DNA of 64,000 bases from Argentina anserina (GCF_933775445.1 NW_026089461.1:83789-147788); one strand, 5' to 3'. Counted from the first letter of the stretch, positions 36,901 to 50,763 are shown. Made by a program: numbers and translations. The notes: a model not told the origin generated them from the sequence alone.

Positions 36901-39900
36901 GAGTATCGTTACATCGTTTGCGTATCTTTACTATTCCAATTGTGTATCTTTTCATTTCTCGTTTGAGTATCTTTCTGTAAGGCTTCTGATGCGAGTGTCT
37001 ATTGTATTTGAGAGTTTTGCAAGTGTGGGAGTGTGTTTCTTTCAAACTGAGTATCTTTACATCGTTTGCGTATCTTTACTATTCCAATTGTGTATCTTTT
37101 AATTTCTCGTTTGAGTATCTTTCTGTAAGGCTTCTGATGCGAGTTTCTATTGTATTTGAGAGTTTTGCAAGTGTGGGAGTGTGTTTCTTTCAAACTGAGT
37201 ATCTTTACATCGTTTGCGTATCTTTACTATTCCAATTGTGTATCTTTACTTCGTTTGCGTATCTTTACTATTCCAATTGAGTATCTTTTCATTTCTCGTT
37301 TGAGTATCTTTCTGTAAGGCTTCTGATGCGAGTTTCTATTGTATTTGAGAGTTTTGCAAGTGTGGGAGTGTGTTTCTTTCAAACTGAGTATCTTTACATC
37401 GTTTGCGTATCTTTACTATTCCAATTGCGTATCTTTACATCGTTTCCGTATCTTTACTATTCCAATTGTGTATCTTTACATCGTTTGCGTATCTTTACTA
37501 TTCCAATTATGTATCTTTTCATTTCTCGTTTGAGTATCTTTCTGTAAGGCTTTCTGATGCGAGTTTCTATTGTATTTGAGAGTTTTGCAAGTGTGGGAGT
37601 GTGTTTCTTTCAATCTGAGTATCTTTACATCGTTTGCGTATCTTTACTATTCCAATTGTGTATCTTTACTTCGTTTGCGTATCTTTACTATTCCAATTGT
37701 GTATCTTTTCATTTCTCGTTTGAGTATCTTTCTGTAAGGCTTCTGATGCGAGTTTCTATTGTATTTGAGAGTTTTGCAAGTGTGGGAGTGTGTTTCTTTC
37801 AATCTGAGTATCTTTACAGCGTTTGCGTATCTTTACTATTCCAATTGTGTATCTTTTTATTTCTCGTTTGAGTATCTTTCTGTAAGGCTTCTGATGCGAG
37901 TTTCTATTGAATTTGAGAGTTTTGCAAGTGTGGGAGTGTGTTTCTTTCAAACTGAGTATCTTTACATCGTTTGCGTATCTTTACTATTCCAATTGTGTAT
38001 CTTTACTTCGTTTGCGTATCTTTACTATTCCAATTGAGTATCTTTTCATTTCTCGTTTGAGTATCTTACTGTAAGGCTTCTGATGCGAGTTTCTATTGTA
38101 TTTGAGAGTTTTGCAAGTGTGGGAGTGTGTTTCTTTCAAACTGAGTATCTTTACATCGTTTGCGTATCTTTACTATTCCAATTGTGTATCTTTACATCGT
38201 TTGCGTATCTTTACTATTCCAATTGAGTATCTTTTCATTTCTCGTTTGAGTATCTTTACTATTCCAATTGTGTATTTTTACATCGTTTGTGTATCTTTAC
38301 TATTCCAATTGTGTATCTTTTCATTTCTCGTTTGAGTATCTTTCTGTAAGGCTTTCTGATGCGAGTTTCTATTGAATTTGAGAGTTTTGCAAGTGTGGGA
38401 GTGTGTTTCTTTCAAACTGAGTATCTTTACATCGTTTGCGTATCTTTACTATTCCAATTGTGTATCTTTTCATTTCTCATTTGAGTTTCTTTCTGTAAGG
38501 CTTCTGATGCGAGTTTCTATTGTATTTGAGAGTTTTGCAAGTGTTGGAGTGTGTTTCTTTCAATCTAAGTATCTTTACATCGTTTGTGTATCTTTACTAT
38601 TCCAATTGTGTGTCTTTTCATTTCTCGTTTGAGTATCTTTCTGTAAGGCTTTCTGATGCGAGTCTCTATTGAATTTGAGAGTTTTGCAAGTGTGGGAGTG
38701 TGTTTCTTTCAAACTGAGTATCTTTACATCGTTTGCGTATCTTTACTATTCCAATTGTGTATCTTTACATCGTTTGCGTATCTTTACTATTCCAATTGTG
38801 TATCTTTTCATTTCTCGTTTGAGTATCTTTCTGTAAGGCTTCTGATGCGAGTTTCTATTGTATTTGAGAGTTTTGCAAGTGTGGGAGTGTGTTTCTTTCA
38901 AACTGAGTATCTTTACATCGTTTGCGTATCTTTACTATTCCAATTGTGTGTCTTTTCATTTCTCGTTTGAATATCTTTCTGTAAGGCTTTCTGATGCGAG
39001 TTTCTATTGAATTTGAGAGTTTTGCAAGTGTGGGAGTGTGTTTCTTTCAAACTGAGTATCTTTACATCGTTTGCGTATCTTTACTATTCCAATTGTGTAT
39101 CTTTACATCGTTTGCGTATCTTTACTATTCCAATTGTGTATCTTTTCATTTCTCGTTTGAGTATCTTTCTGTAAGGCTTCTGATGCGAGTTTCTATTGTA
39201 TTTGAGAGTTTTGCAAGTGTGGGAGTGTGTTTCTTTCAATCTAAGTATCTTTACATCGTTTGTGTATCTTTACTATTCCAATTGTGTGTCTTTTCATTTC
39301 TCGTTTGAGTATCTTTCTGTAAGGCTTTCTGATGCGAGTCTCTATTGAATTTGAGAGTTTTGCAAGTGTGGGAGTGTGTTTCTTTCAAATTGAGTATCTT
39401 TACATCGTTTGCGTATCTTTACTATTCCAATTGTGTATCTTTACATCGTTTGCGTATCTTTACTATTCCAATTGTGTATCTTTTCATTTCTCGTTTGAGT
39501 ATCTTTCTGTAAGGCTTTCTGATGCGAGTTTCTATTGTATTTGAGAGTTTTGCAAGTGTGGGAGTGTGTTTCTTTCAATCTGAGTATCTTTACATCGTTT
39601 GCGTATCTTTACTATTCCAATTGTGTATCTTTACATCGTTTGCGTATCTTTACTATTCCAATTGTGTATCTTTTCATTTCTCGTTTGAGTATCTTTCTGT
39701 AAGGCTTTCTGATGCGAGTCTCTATTGAATTTGAGAGTTTTGCAAGTGTGGGAGTGTGTTTCTTTCAAACTGAGTATCTTTACATCGTTTGCGTATCTTT
39801 ACTATTCCAATTGTGTATCTTTACATCGTTTGCGTATCTTTACTATTCCAATTGTGTATCTTTTCATTTCTCGTTTGAATATCTTTCTGTAAGGCTTTCT

Positions 39901-40692
39901 GATGCGAGTTTCTATTGAATTTGAGAGTTTTGCAAGTGTGGGAGTGTGTTTCTTTCAAACTGAGTATCGTTACATCGTTTGCGTATCTTTACTATTCCAA
40001 TTGTGTATCTTTACATCGTTTGCGTATCTTTACTATTCCAATTGTGTATCTTTTCATTTCTCGTTTGAGTATCTTTCTGTAAGGCTTCTGATGCGAGTTT
40101 CTATTGTATTTGAGAGTTTTGCAAGTGTGGGAGTGTGTTTCTTTCAATCTAAGTATCTTTACATCGTTTGTGTATCTTTACTATTCCAATTGTGTGTCTT
40201 TTCATTTCTCGTTTGAGTATCTTTCTGTAAGGCTTTCTGATGCGAGTCTCTATTGAATTTGAGAGTTTTGCAAGTGTGGGAGTGTGTTTCTTTCAAACTG
40301 AGTATCTTTACATCGTTTGCGTATCTTTACTATTCCAATTGTGTATCTTTACATCGTTTGCGTATCTTTACTATTCCAATTGTGTATCTTTTCATTTCTT
40401 GTTTGAGTATCTTTCTGTAAGGCTTTCTGATGCGAGTTTCTATTGTATTTGAGAGTTTTGCAAGTGTGGGAGTGTGTTTCTTTCAAACTGAGTATCGTTA
40501 CATCGTTTGCGTATCTTTACTATTCCAATTGTGTATCTTTTCATTTCTCGTTTGAGTATCTTTCTGTAAGGCTTCTGATGCGAGTGTCTATTGTATTTGA
40601 GAGTTTTGCAAGTGTGGGAGTGTGTTTCTTTCAAACTGAGTATCTTTACATCGTTTGCGTATCTTTACTATTCCAATTGTGTATCTTTTAAT
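33515..40692. repeat. Higher-order tandem repeat, 2 x 3,589 bp (20 monomers each)
   Basis: 33515-37103 and 37104-40692 match at offset 3,589 bp. Shared private variants include TTTACAGCG (34225, 37815), CTCATTTGAG (34888, 38477), CAAATTGAG (35797, 39386) and repeated CGTTTGAATATC forms. The match ends about 90 bp beyond the second copy. Three consecutive 190-bp monomers at 35743-36312 recur at 39332-39901. Confidence 0.9.
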
Positions 40693-42110
40693 TTCTCGTT
40701 TGAGTATCTTTATGTAAGGCTTCTGATGCGAGTTTCTATTGTATTTGAGAGTTTTGCAAGTGTGGGAGTGTGTTTCTTTCAATCTGAGTATCTTTACATC
40801 GTTTGCGTATCTTTACTATTCCAATTGTGTATCTTTACTTCGTTTGCGTATCTTTACTATTCCAATTGAGTATCTTTTCATTTCTCGTTTGAGTATCTTT
40901 CTGTAAGGCTTCTGATGCGAGTTTCTATTGTATTTGAGAGTTTTGCAAGTGTGGGAGTGTGTTTCTTTCAAACTGAGTATCTTTACATCGTTTGCGTATC
41001 TTTACTATTCCAATTGTGTATCTTTACATCGTTTGCGTATCTTTACTATTCCAATTGAGTATCTTTTCATTTCTCGTTTGAGTATCTTTCTGTAAGGCTT
41101 CTGATGCGAGTTTCTATTGTATTTGAGAGTTTTGCAAGTGTGGGAGTGTGTTTCTTTCAAACTGAGTATCTTTACATCGTTTGCGTATCTTTACTATTCC
41201 AATTGCGTATCTTTACATCGTTTCCGTATCTTTACTATTCCAATTGTGTATCTTTACATCGTTTGCGTATCTTTACTATTCCAATTGTGTATCTTTTCAT
41301 TTCTTGTTTGAGTATCTTTCTGTAAGGCTTTCTGATGCGAGTTTCTATTGTATTTGAGAGTTTTGCAAGTGTGGGAGTGTGTTTCTTTCAAACTGAGTAT
41401 CTTTACATCGTTTGCGTATCTTTACTATTCCAATGAGTATCTTTTCATTTCTCGTTTGAGTATCTTTCTGTAAGGCTTCTGATGCGAGTTTCTATTGAAT
41501 TTGAGAGTTTTGCAAGTGTGGGAGTGTGTTTCTTTCAAACTGAGTATCTTTACATCGTTTGTGTATCTTTACTATTCCAATTGTGTATCTTTACATCGTT
41601 TGCGTATCTTTACTATTCCAATTGTGTATCTTTTCATTTCTCGTTTGAGTATCTTTCTGTAAGGCTTCTGATGCGAGTTTCTATTGAATTTGAGAGTTTT
41701 GCAAGTGTGGGAGTGTGTTTTCTTCAAACTGAGTATCTTTACATCGTTTGCGTATGTTTACTATTCCAATTGTGTATCTTTACATCGTTTGCGTATCTTT
41801 ACTATTCCAATTGTGTATCTTTTCATTTCTCGTTTGAGTATCTTTCTGTAAGGCTTCTGATGCGAGTTTCTATTGTATTTGAGAGTTTTGCAAGTGTGGG
41901 AGTGTGTTTCTTTCAAACTGAGTATCTTTACATCGTTTGCGTATCTTTATTATTCCAATTGTGTATCTTTACATCGTTTGCGTATCTTTACTATTCCAAT
42001 TGAGTATCTTTTCATTTCTCGTTTGAGTATCTTTCTGTAAGGCTTCTGATGCGAGTTTCTATTGAATTTGAGAGTTTTGCAAGTGTGGGAGTGTGTTTCT
42101 TTCAAACTGA

Positions 42111-42299
42111 GTATCTTTACATCGTTTGCGTATCTTTACTATTCCAATTGTGTATCTTTACATCGTTTGCGTATCTTTACTATTCCAATTGTGTATCTTT
42201 TCATTTCTCGTTTGAGTATCTTTCTGTAAGGCTTCTGATGCGAGTTTCTATTGTATTTGAGAGTTTTGCAAGTGTGGGAGTGTGTTTCTTTCAATCTGA
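42111..42299. repeat. Reference 189-bp monomer (A-A-F-L)
   Basis: This differs from the 148-bp unit by one exact extra 41-bp module A. When module L has GGCTTTCTG instead of GGCTTCTG the length is 190 bp. Since 189 is divisible by three, reading frames pass from one such monomer to the next without shifting. This is why the longest false open frames lie across runs of these units. Confidence 0.95.
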
Positions 42300-43438
42300 G
42301 TATTTTTACATCGTTTGCGTATCTTTACTATTCCAATTGTGTATCTTTTTATTTCTCGTTTGAGTATCTTTCTGTAAGGCTTCTGATGCGAGTTTCTATT
42401 GTATTTGAGAGTTTTGCAAGTGTGGGAGTGTGTTTCTTTCAAACTGAGTATCTTTACATCGTTTGCGTATCTTTACTATTCCAATTGTGTATTTTTACAT
42501 CGTTTGTGTATCTTTACTATTCCAATTGTGTATCTTTTCATTTCTCGTTTGAGTATCTTTCTGTAAGGCTTTCTGATGCGAGTTTCTATTGAATTTGAGA
42601 GTTTTGCAAGTGTGGGAGTGTGTTTCTTTCAAACTGAGTATCTTTACATCGTTTGCGTATCTTTACTATTCCAATTGTGTATCTTTTCATTTCTCGTTTG
42701 AGTATCTTTCTGTAAGGCTTCTGATGCGAGTTTCTATTGTATTTGAGAGTTTTGCAAGTGTGGGAGTGTGTTTCTTTCAAACTGAGTATCTTTACATCGT
42801 TTGCGTATCTTTACTATTCCAATTGTGTATCTTTTCATTTTTCGTTTGAGTATCTTTCTGTAAGGCTTCTGATGCGAGTTTCTATTGAGTTGAAGAGTTT
42901 TGCAAGTGTGGGAGTGTGTTTCTTTCAAACTGAGTATCTTTACATCGTTTGCGTATCTTTACTATTCCAATTGAGTATCTTTACATCGTTTGCGTATCTT
43001 TACTATTCCAATTGTGTATCTTTACATCGTTTGCGTATCTTTACTATTCCAATTGTGTATCTTTTCATTTCTCGTTTGAGTATCTTTCTGTAAGGCTTCT
43101 GATGCGAGTTTCTATTGTATTTGAGAGTTTTGCAAGTGTGGGAGTGTGTTTCTTTCAAACTGAGTATCTTTACATCGTTTGCGTATCTTTACTATTCCAA
43201 TTGTGTATCTTTTCATTTCTCGTTTGAGTATCTTTCTGTAAGGCTTCTGATGCGAGTTTCTATTGTATTTGAGAGTTTTGCAAGTGTGGGAGTGTGTTTC
43301 TTTAAAACTGAGTATCTTTACATCGTTTGCGTATCTTTACTATTCCAATTGTGTATCTTTACATCGTTTGCGTATCTTTACTATTCCAATTGAGTATCTT
43401 TTCATTTCTCGTTTGAGTATCTTTCTGTAAGGCTTCTG

Positions 43439-45522
43439 ATGCGAGTTTCTATTGAATTTGAGAGTTTTGCAAGTGTGGGAGTGTGTTTCTTTCAAACTGA
43501 GTATCTTTACATCGTTTGCGTATCTTTACTATTCCAATTGTGTATCTTTACATCGTTTGCGTATCTTTACTATTCCAATTGTGTATCTTTTCATTTCTCG
43601 TTTGAGTATCTTTCTGTAAGGCTTCTGATGCGAGTTTCTATTGTATTTGAGAGTTTTGCAAGTGTGGGAGTGTGTTTCTTTCAATCTAAGTATCTTTACA
43701 TCGTTTGTGTATCTTTACTATTCCAATTGTGTGTCTTTTCATTTCTCGTTTGAGTATCTTTCTGTAAGGCTTTCTGATGCGAGTCTCTATTGAATTTGAG
43801 AGTTTTGCAAGTGTGGGAGTGTGTTTCTTTAAAACTGAGTATCTTTACATCGTTTGCGTATCTTTACTATTCCAATTGTGTATCTTTACATCGTTTGCGT
43901 ATCTTTACTATTCCAATTGAGTATCTTTTCATTTCTCGTTTGAGTATCTTTCTGTAAGGCTTCTGATGCGAGTTTCTATTGAATTTGAGAGTTTTGCAAG
44001 TGTGGGAGTGTGTTTCTTTCAAACTGAGTATCTTTACATCGTTTGCGTATCTTTACTATTCCAATTGTGTATCTTTACATCGTTTGCGTATCTTTACTAT
44101 TCCAATTGTGTATCTTTTCATTTCTCGTTTGAGTATCTTTCTGTAAGGCTTCTGATGCGAGTTTCTATTGTATTTGAGAGTTTTGCAAGTGTGGGAGTGT
44201 GTTTCTTTAAAACTGAGTATCTTTACATCGTTTGCGTATCTTTACTATTCCAATTGTGTATCTTTACATCGTTTGCGTATCTTTACTATTCCAATTGAGT
44301 ATCTTTTCATTTCTCGTTTGAGTATCTTTCTGTAAGGCTTCTGATGCGAGTTTCTATTGAATTTGAGAGTTTTGCAAGTGTGGGAGTGTGTTTCTTTCAA
44401 ACTGAGTATCTTTACATCGTTTGCGTATCTTTACTATTCCAATTGTGTATCTTTACATCGTTTGCGTATCTTTACTATTCCAATTGTGTATCTTTTCATT
44501 TCTCGTTTGAGTATCTTTCTGTAAGGCTTCTGATGCGAGTTTCTATTGTATTTGAGAGTTTTGCAAGTGTGGGAGTGTGTTTCTTTCAATCTAAGTATCT
44601 TTACATCGTTTGTGTATCTTTACTATTCCAATTGTGTGTCTTTTCATTTCTCGTTTGAGTATCTTTCTGTAAGGCTTTCTGATGCGAGTCTCTATTGAAT
44701 TTGAGAGTTTTGCAAGTGTGGGAGTGTGTTTCTTTAAAACTGAGTATCTTTACATCGTTTGCGTATCTTTACTATTCCAATTGTGTATCTTTACATCGTT
44801 TGCGTATCTTTACTATTCCAATTGTGTATCTTTTCATTTCTCGTTTGAGTATCTTTCTGTAAGGCTTCTGATGCGAGTTTCTATTGTATTTGAGAGTTTT
44901 GCAAGTGTGGGAGTGTGTTTCTTTCAAACTGAGTATCTTTACATCGTTTGCGTATCTTTACTATTCCAATTGTGTATCTTTTCATTTCTCGTTTGAGTAT
45001 CTTTCTGTAAGGCTTCTGATGCGAGTTTCTATTGTATTTGAGAGTTTTGCAAGTGTGGGAGTGTGTTTCTTTAAAACTGAGTATCTTTACATCGTTTGCG
45101 TATCTTTACTATTCCAATTGTGTATCTTTACATCGTTTGCGTATCTTTACTATTCCAATTGAGTATCTTTTCATTTCTCGTTTGAGTATCTTTCTGTAAG
45201 GCTTCTGATGCGAGTTTCTATTGAATTTGAGAGTTTTGCAAGTGTGGGAGTGTGTTTCTTTCAAACTGAGTATCTTTACATCGTTTGCGTATCTTTACTA
45301 TTCCAATTGTGTATCTTTACATCGTTTGCGTATCTTTACTATTCCAATTGTGTATCTTTTCATTTCTCGTTTGAGTATCTTTCTGTAAGGCTTCTGATGC
45401 GAGTTTCTATTGTATTTGAGAGTTTTGCAAGTGTGGGAGTGTGTTTCTTTCAATCTAAGTATCTTTACATCGTTTGTGTATCTTTACTATTCCAATTGTG
45501 TGTCTTTTCATTTCTCGTTTGA
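43439..45522. repeat. Local higher-order block with TTTAAAACTGAG variant (905/864-bp periods)
   Basis: From 43439 the monomer series 189, 149, 189, 189, 189 sums to 905. The next round from 44344 is 189, 149, 189, 148, 189 (sum 864), which lacks one 41-bp module A. The third round starts at 45208. Module L ending TTTAAAACTGAG instead of TTTCAAACTGAG recurs near 43304, 43829, 44208, 44734 and 45072, and once more near 48420 in a duplicated segment. Confidence 0.85.
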
Positions 45523-48500
45523 GTATCTTTCTGTAAGGCTTTCTGATGCGAGTCTCTATTGAATTTGAGAGTTTTGCAAGTGTGGGAGTGTGTTTCTTTC
45601 AAACTGAGTATCTTTACATCGTTTGCGTATCTTTACTATTCCAATTGTGTATCTTTACATCGTTTGCGTATCTTTACTATTCCAATTGTGTATCTTTTCA
45701 TTTCTTGTTTGAGTATCTTTCTGTAAGGCTTTCTGATGCGAGTTTCTATTGTATTTGAGAGTTTTGCAAGTGTGGGAGTGTGTTTCTTTCAAACTGAGTA
45801 TCGTTACATCGTTTGCGTATCTTTACTATTCCAATTGTGTATCTTTTCCTTTCTCGTTTGAGTATCTTTCTGTAAGGCTTCTGATGCGAGTGTCTATTGT
45901 ATTTGAGAGTTTTGCAAGTGTGGGAGTGTGTTTCTTTCAAACTGAGTATCTTTACATCGTTTGCGTATCTTTACTATTCCAATTGTGTATCTTTTAATTT
46001 CTCGTTTGAGTATCTTTCTGTAAGGCTTCTGATGCGAGTTTCTATTGTATTTGAGAGTTTTGCAAGTGTGGGAGTGTGTTTCTTTCAATCTGAGTATCTT
46101 TACATCGTTTGCGTATCTTTACTATTCCAATTGTGTATCTTTACTTCGTTTGCGTATCTTTACTATTCCAATTGAGTATCTTTTCATTTCTCGTTTGAGT
46201 ATCTTTCTGTAAGGCTTCTGATGCGAGTTTCTATTGTATTTGAGAGTTTTGCAAGTGTGGGAGTGTGTTTCTTTCAAACTGAGTATCTTTACATCGTTTG
46301 CGTATCTTTACTATTCCAATTGTGTATCTTTACATCGTTTGCGTATCTTTACTATTCCAATTGTGTATCTTTTCATTTCTCGTTTGAGTATCTTTCTGTA
46401 AGGCTTCTGATGCGAGTTTCTATTGTATTTGAGAGTTTTGCAAGTGTGGGAGTGTGTTTCTTTCAAACTGAGTATCTTTACATCGTTTGCGTATCTTTAC
46501 TATTCCAATTGCGTATCTTTACATCGTTTCCGTATCTTTACTATTCCAATTGTGTATCTTTACATCGTTTGCGTATCTTTACTATTCCAATTGTGTATCT
46601 TTTCATTTCTTGTTTGAGTATCTTTCTGTAAGGCTTTCTGATGCGAGTTTCTATTGTATTTGAGAGTTTTGCAAGTGTGGGAGTGTGTTTCTTTCAAACT
46701 GAGTATCTTTACATCGTTTGCGTATCTTTACTATTCCAATTGAGTATCTTTTCATTTCTCGTTTGAGTATCTTTCTGTAAGGCTTCTGATGCGAGTTTCT
46801 ATTGAATTTGAGAGTTTTGCAAGTGTGGGAGTGTGTTTCTTTCAAACTGAGTATCTTTACATCGTTTGTGTATCTTTACTATTCCAATTGTGTATCTTTA
46901 CATCGTTTGCGTATCTTTACTATTCCAATTGTGTATCTTTTCATTTCTCGTTTGAGTATCTTTCTGTAAGGCTTCTGATGCGAGTTTCTATTGAATTTGA
47001 GAGTTTTGCAAGTGTGGGAGTGTGTTTTCTTCAAACTGAGTATCTTTACATCGTTTGCGTATGTTTACTATTCCAATTGTGTATCTTTACATCGTTTGCG
47101 TATCTTTACTATTCCAATTGTGTATCTTTTCATTTCTCGTTTGAGTATCTTTCTGTAAGGCTTCTGATGCGAGTTTCTATTGTATTTGAGAGTTTTGCAA
47201 GTGTGGGAGTGTGTTTCTTTCAAACTGAGTATCTTTACATCGTTTGCGTATCTTTATTATTCCAATTGTGTATCTTTACATCGTTTGCGTATCTTTACTA
47301 TTCCAATTGAGTATCTTTTCATTTCTCGTTTGAGTATCTTTCTGTAAGGCTTCTGATGCGAGTTTCTATTGAATTTGAGAGTTTTGCAAGTGTGGGAGTG
47401 TGTTTCTTTCAAACTGAGTATCTTTACATCGTTTGCGTATCTTTACTATTCCAATTGTGTATCTTTACATCGTTTGCGTATCTTTACTATTCCAATTGTG
47501 TATCTTTTCATTTCTCGTTTGAGTATCTTTCTGTAAGGCTTCTGATGCGAGTTTCTATTGTATTTGAGAGTTTTGCAAGTGTGGGAGTGTGTTTCTTTCA
47601 ATCTGAGTATTTTTACATCGTTTGCGTATCTTTACTATTCCAATTGTGTATCTTTTTATTTCTCGTTTGAGTATCTTTCTGTAAGGCTTCTGATGCGAGT
47701 TTCTATTGTATTTGAGAGTTTTGCAAGTGTGGGAGTGTGTTTCTTTCAAACTGAGTATCTTTACATCGTTTGCGTATCTTTACTATTCCAATTGTGTATC
47801 TTTTCATTTCTCGTTTGAGTATCTTTCTGTAAGGCTTCTGATGCGAGTTTCTATTGTATTTGAGAGTTTTGCAAGTGTGGGAGTGTGTTTCTTTCAAACT
47901 GAGTATCTTTACATCGTTTGCGTATCTTTACTATTCCAATTGTGTATCTTTTCATTTTTCGTTTGAGTATCTTTCTGTAAGGCTTCTGATGCGAGTTTCT
48001 ATTGAGTTGAAGAGTTTTGCAAGTGTGGGAGTGTGTTTCTTTCAAACTGAGTATCTTTACATCGTTTGCGTATCTTTACTATTCCAATTGAGTATCTTTA
48101 CATCGTTTGCGTATCTTTACTATTCCAATTGTGTATCTTTACATCGTTTGCGTATCTTTACTATTCCAATTGTGTATCTTTTCATTTCTCGTTTGAGTAT
48201 CTTTCTGTAAGGCTTCTGATGCGAGTTTCTATTGTATTTGAGAGTTTTGCAAGTGTGGGAGTGTGTTTCTTTCAAACTGAGTATCTTTACATCGTTTGCG
48301 TATCTTTACTATTCCAATTGTGTATCTTTTCATTTCTCGTTTGAGTATCTTTCTGTAAGGCTTCTGATGCGAGTTTCTATTGTATTTGAGAGTTTTGCAA
48401 GTGTGGGAGTGTGTTTCTTTAAAACTGAGTATCTTTACATCGTTTGCGTATCTTTACTATTCCAATTGTGTATCTTTACATCGTTTGCGTATCTTTACTA

Positions 48501-48770
48501 TTCCAATTGAGTATCTTTTCATTTCTCGTTTGAGTATCTTTCTGTAAGGCTTCTGATGCGAGTTTCTATTGAATTTGAGAGTTTTGCAAGTGTGGGAGTG
48601 TGTTTCTTTCAAACTGAGTATCTTTACATCGTTTGCGTATCTTTACTATTCCAATTGTGTATCTTTACATCGTTTGCGTATCTTTACTATTCCAATTGTG
48701 TATCTTTTCATTTCTCGTTTGAGTATCTTTCTGTAAGGCTTCTGATGCGAGTTTCTATTGAATTTGAGAG
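45110..48770. repeat. Segmental duplication of about 39.8-43.6 kb
   Basis: This is collinear with 39.8-42.44 kb at offset 5,306/5,307 and with 42.58-43.65 kb at offset 5,117. The one-base change in offset comes from CCAATGAG at about 41432, where this copy has CCAATTGAG. The 190-bp step is one whole monomer present near 42.5 kb and absent here. Both copies share TGTGTTTTCTTCAAAC and GCGTATGTTTAC. Confidence 0.85.
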
Positions 48771-50237
48771 TTTTGCAAGTGTGGGAGTGTGTTTTCTTCA
48801 AACTGAGTATCTTTACATCGTTTGCGTATGTTTACTATTCCAATTGTGTATCTTTACATCGTTTGCGTATCTTTACTATTCCAATTGTGTATCTTTTCAT
48901 TTCTCGTTTGAGTATCTTTCTGTAAGGCTTCTGATGCGAGTTTCTATTGTATTTGAGAGTTTTGCAAGTGTGGGAGTGTGTTTCTTTCAAACTGAGTATC
49001 TTTACATCGTTTGCGTATCTTTATTATTCCAATTGTGTATCTTTACATCGCTTGCGTATCTTTACTATTCCAATTGAGTATCTTTTCATTTCTCGTTTGA
49101 GTATCTTTCTGTAAGGCTTCTGATGCGAGTTTCTATTGAATTTGAGAGTTTTGCAAGTGTGGGAGTGTGTTTCTTTCAAACTGAGTATCTTTACATCGTT
49201 TGCGTATCTTTACTATTCCAATTGTGTATCTTTACATCGTTTGCGTATCTTTACTATTCCAATTGTGTATCTTTTCATTTCTCGTTTGAATATCTTTCTG
49301 TAAGGCTTCTGATGCGAGTTTCTATTGTATTTGAGAGTTTTGCAAGTGTGGGAGTGTGTTTCTTTCAAACTGAGTATCTTTACATCGTTTGCGTATCTTT
49401 ACTATTCCAATTGTGTATCTTTTCATTTCTCGTTTGAGTATCTTTCTGTAAGGCTTCTGATGCGAGTTTCTATTGTATTTGAGAGTTTTGCAAGTGTGGG
49501 AGTGTGTTTCTTTCAAACTGAGTATCTTTACATCGTTTGCGTATCTTTACTATTCCAATTGTGTATTTTTACATCGTTTGTGTATCTTTACTATTCCAAT
49601 TGTGTATCTTTTCATTTCTCGTTTGAGTATCTTTCTGTAAGGCTTTCTGATGCGAGTTTCTATTGAATTTGAGAGTTTTGCAAGTGTGGGAGTGTGTTTC
49701 TTTCAAACTGAGTATCTTTACATCGTTTGCGTATCTTTACTATTCCAATTGTGTATCTTTTCATTTCTCGTTTGAGTATCTTTCTGTAAGGCTTCTGATG
49801 CGAGTTTCTATTGTATTTGAGAGTTTTGCAAGTGTGGGAGTGTGTTTCTTTCAAACTGAGTATCTTTACATCGTTTGCGTATCTTTACTATTCCAATTGT
49901 GTATCTTTTCATTTTTCGTTTGAGTATCTTTCTGTAAGGCTTCTGATGCGAGTTTCTATTGAGTTGAAGAGTTTTGCAAGTGTGGGAGTGTGTTTCTTTC
50001 AAACTGAGTATCTTTACATCGTTTGCGTATCTTTACTATTCCAATTGAGTATCTTTACATCGTTTGCGTATCTTTACTATTCCAATTGTGTATCTTTACA
50101 TCGTTTGCGTATCTTTACTATTCCAATTGTGTATCTTTTCATTTCTCGTTTGAGTATCTTTCTGTAAGGCTTCTGATGCCAGTTTCTATTGTATTTGAGA
50201 GTTTTGCAAGTGTGGGAGTGTGTTTCTTTCAAACTGA

Positions 50238-50385
50238 GTATCTTTACATCGTTTGCGTATCTTTACTATTCCAATTGTGTATCTTTTCATTTCTCGTTTG
50301 AGTATCTTTCTGTAAGGCTTCTGATGCGAGTTTCTATTGTATTTGAGAGTTTTGCAAGTGTGGGAGTGTGTTTCTTTCAAACTGA
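50238..50385. repeat. Reference 148-bp monomer (A-F-L)
   Basis: This is a clean copy of the basic unit. Module A is GTATCTTTACATCGTTTGC (19 bp) plus a 22-bp subunit GTATCTTT-ACTATTCCAATTGT. Module F is GTATCTTT-TCATTTCTCGTTTGA (23 bp). Module L (84 bp) opens GTATCTTTCTGTAAGG and runs through GCGAGTTTCTATTG, GAGAGTTTTGCAAGTGTGGG and TTTCTTTCAAACTGA. The hand-counted composition is T 69, G 30, A 27, C 22. GTATCTTT occurs four times. The length is close to one nucleosome core. Confidence 0.95.
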
Positions 50386-50533
50386 GTATCTTTACATCGT
50401 TTGCGTATCTTTACTATTCCAATTGTGTATCTTTTCATTTTTCGTTTGAGTATCTTTCTGTAAGGCTTCTGATGCGAGTTTCTATTGAGTTGAAGAGTTT
50501 TGCAAGTGTGGGAGTGTGTTTCTTTCAAACTGA

Positions 50534-50763
50534 GTATCTTTACATCGTTTGCGTATCTTTACTATTCCAATTGAGTATCTTTACATCGTTTGCGTATCTT
50601 TACTATTCCAATTGTGTATCTTTACATCGTTTGCGTATCTTTACTATTCCAATTGTGTATCTTTTCATTTCTCGTTTGAGTATCTTTCTGTAAGGCTTCT
50701 GATGCGAGTTTCTATTGTATTTGAGAGTTTTGCAAGTGTGGGAGTGTGTTTCTTTCAAACTGA
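50534..50763. repeat. Reference 230-bp monomer (A-A-A-F-L)
   Basis: Three module A copies precede F and L. In this subtype the module L just upstream carries GAGTTGAAGAG in place of GTATTTGAGAG. The same linked pair recurs near 42890, 48000, 49960, 50490, 51010, 59530 and 62245. A second triple-A subtype has CGTTTCC in the middle A copy, preceded by ATTGCG (for example near 9200, 14610, 32950, 51680). Confidence 0.93.

Noticed and set aside
41482..42003. 173-codon open frame as a membrane protein gene (also at 46789, 48556, 58126, 60840 and 62797)
   Set aside because: It is a direct translation of consecutive satellite monomers. The frame ends wherever a 148- or 190-bp unit shifts phase, and variants show no codon-position bias that I can see.
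43439..45207. The 905-bp period here as another copy of the 905-bp repeat at 32.1-33.9 kb
   Set aside because: The lengths agree only by chance. The monomer series is 189-149-189-189-189 here and 148-148-189-189-231 there, and the private variants differ.
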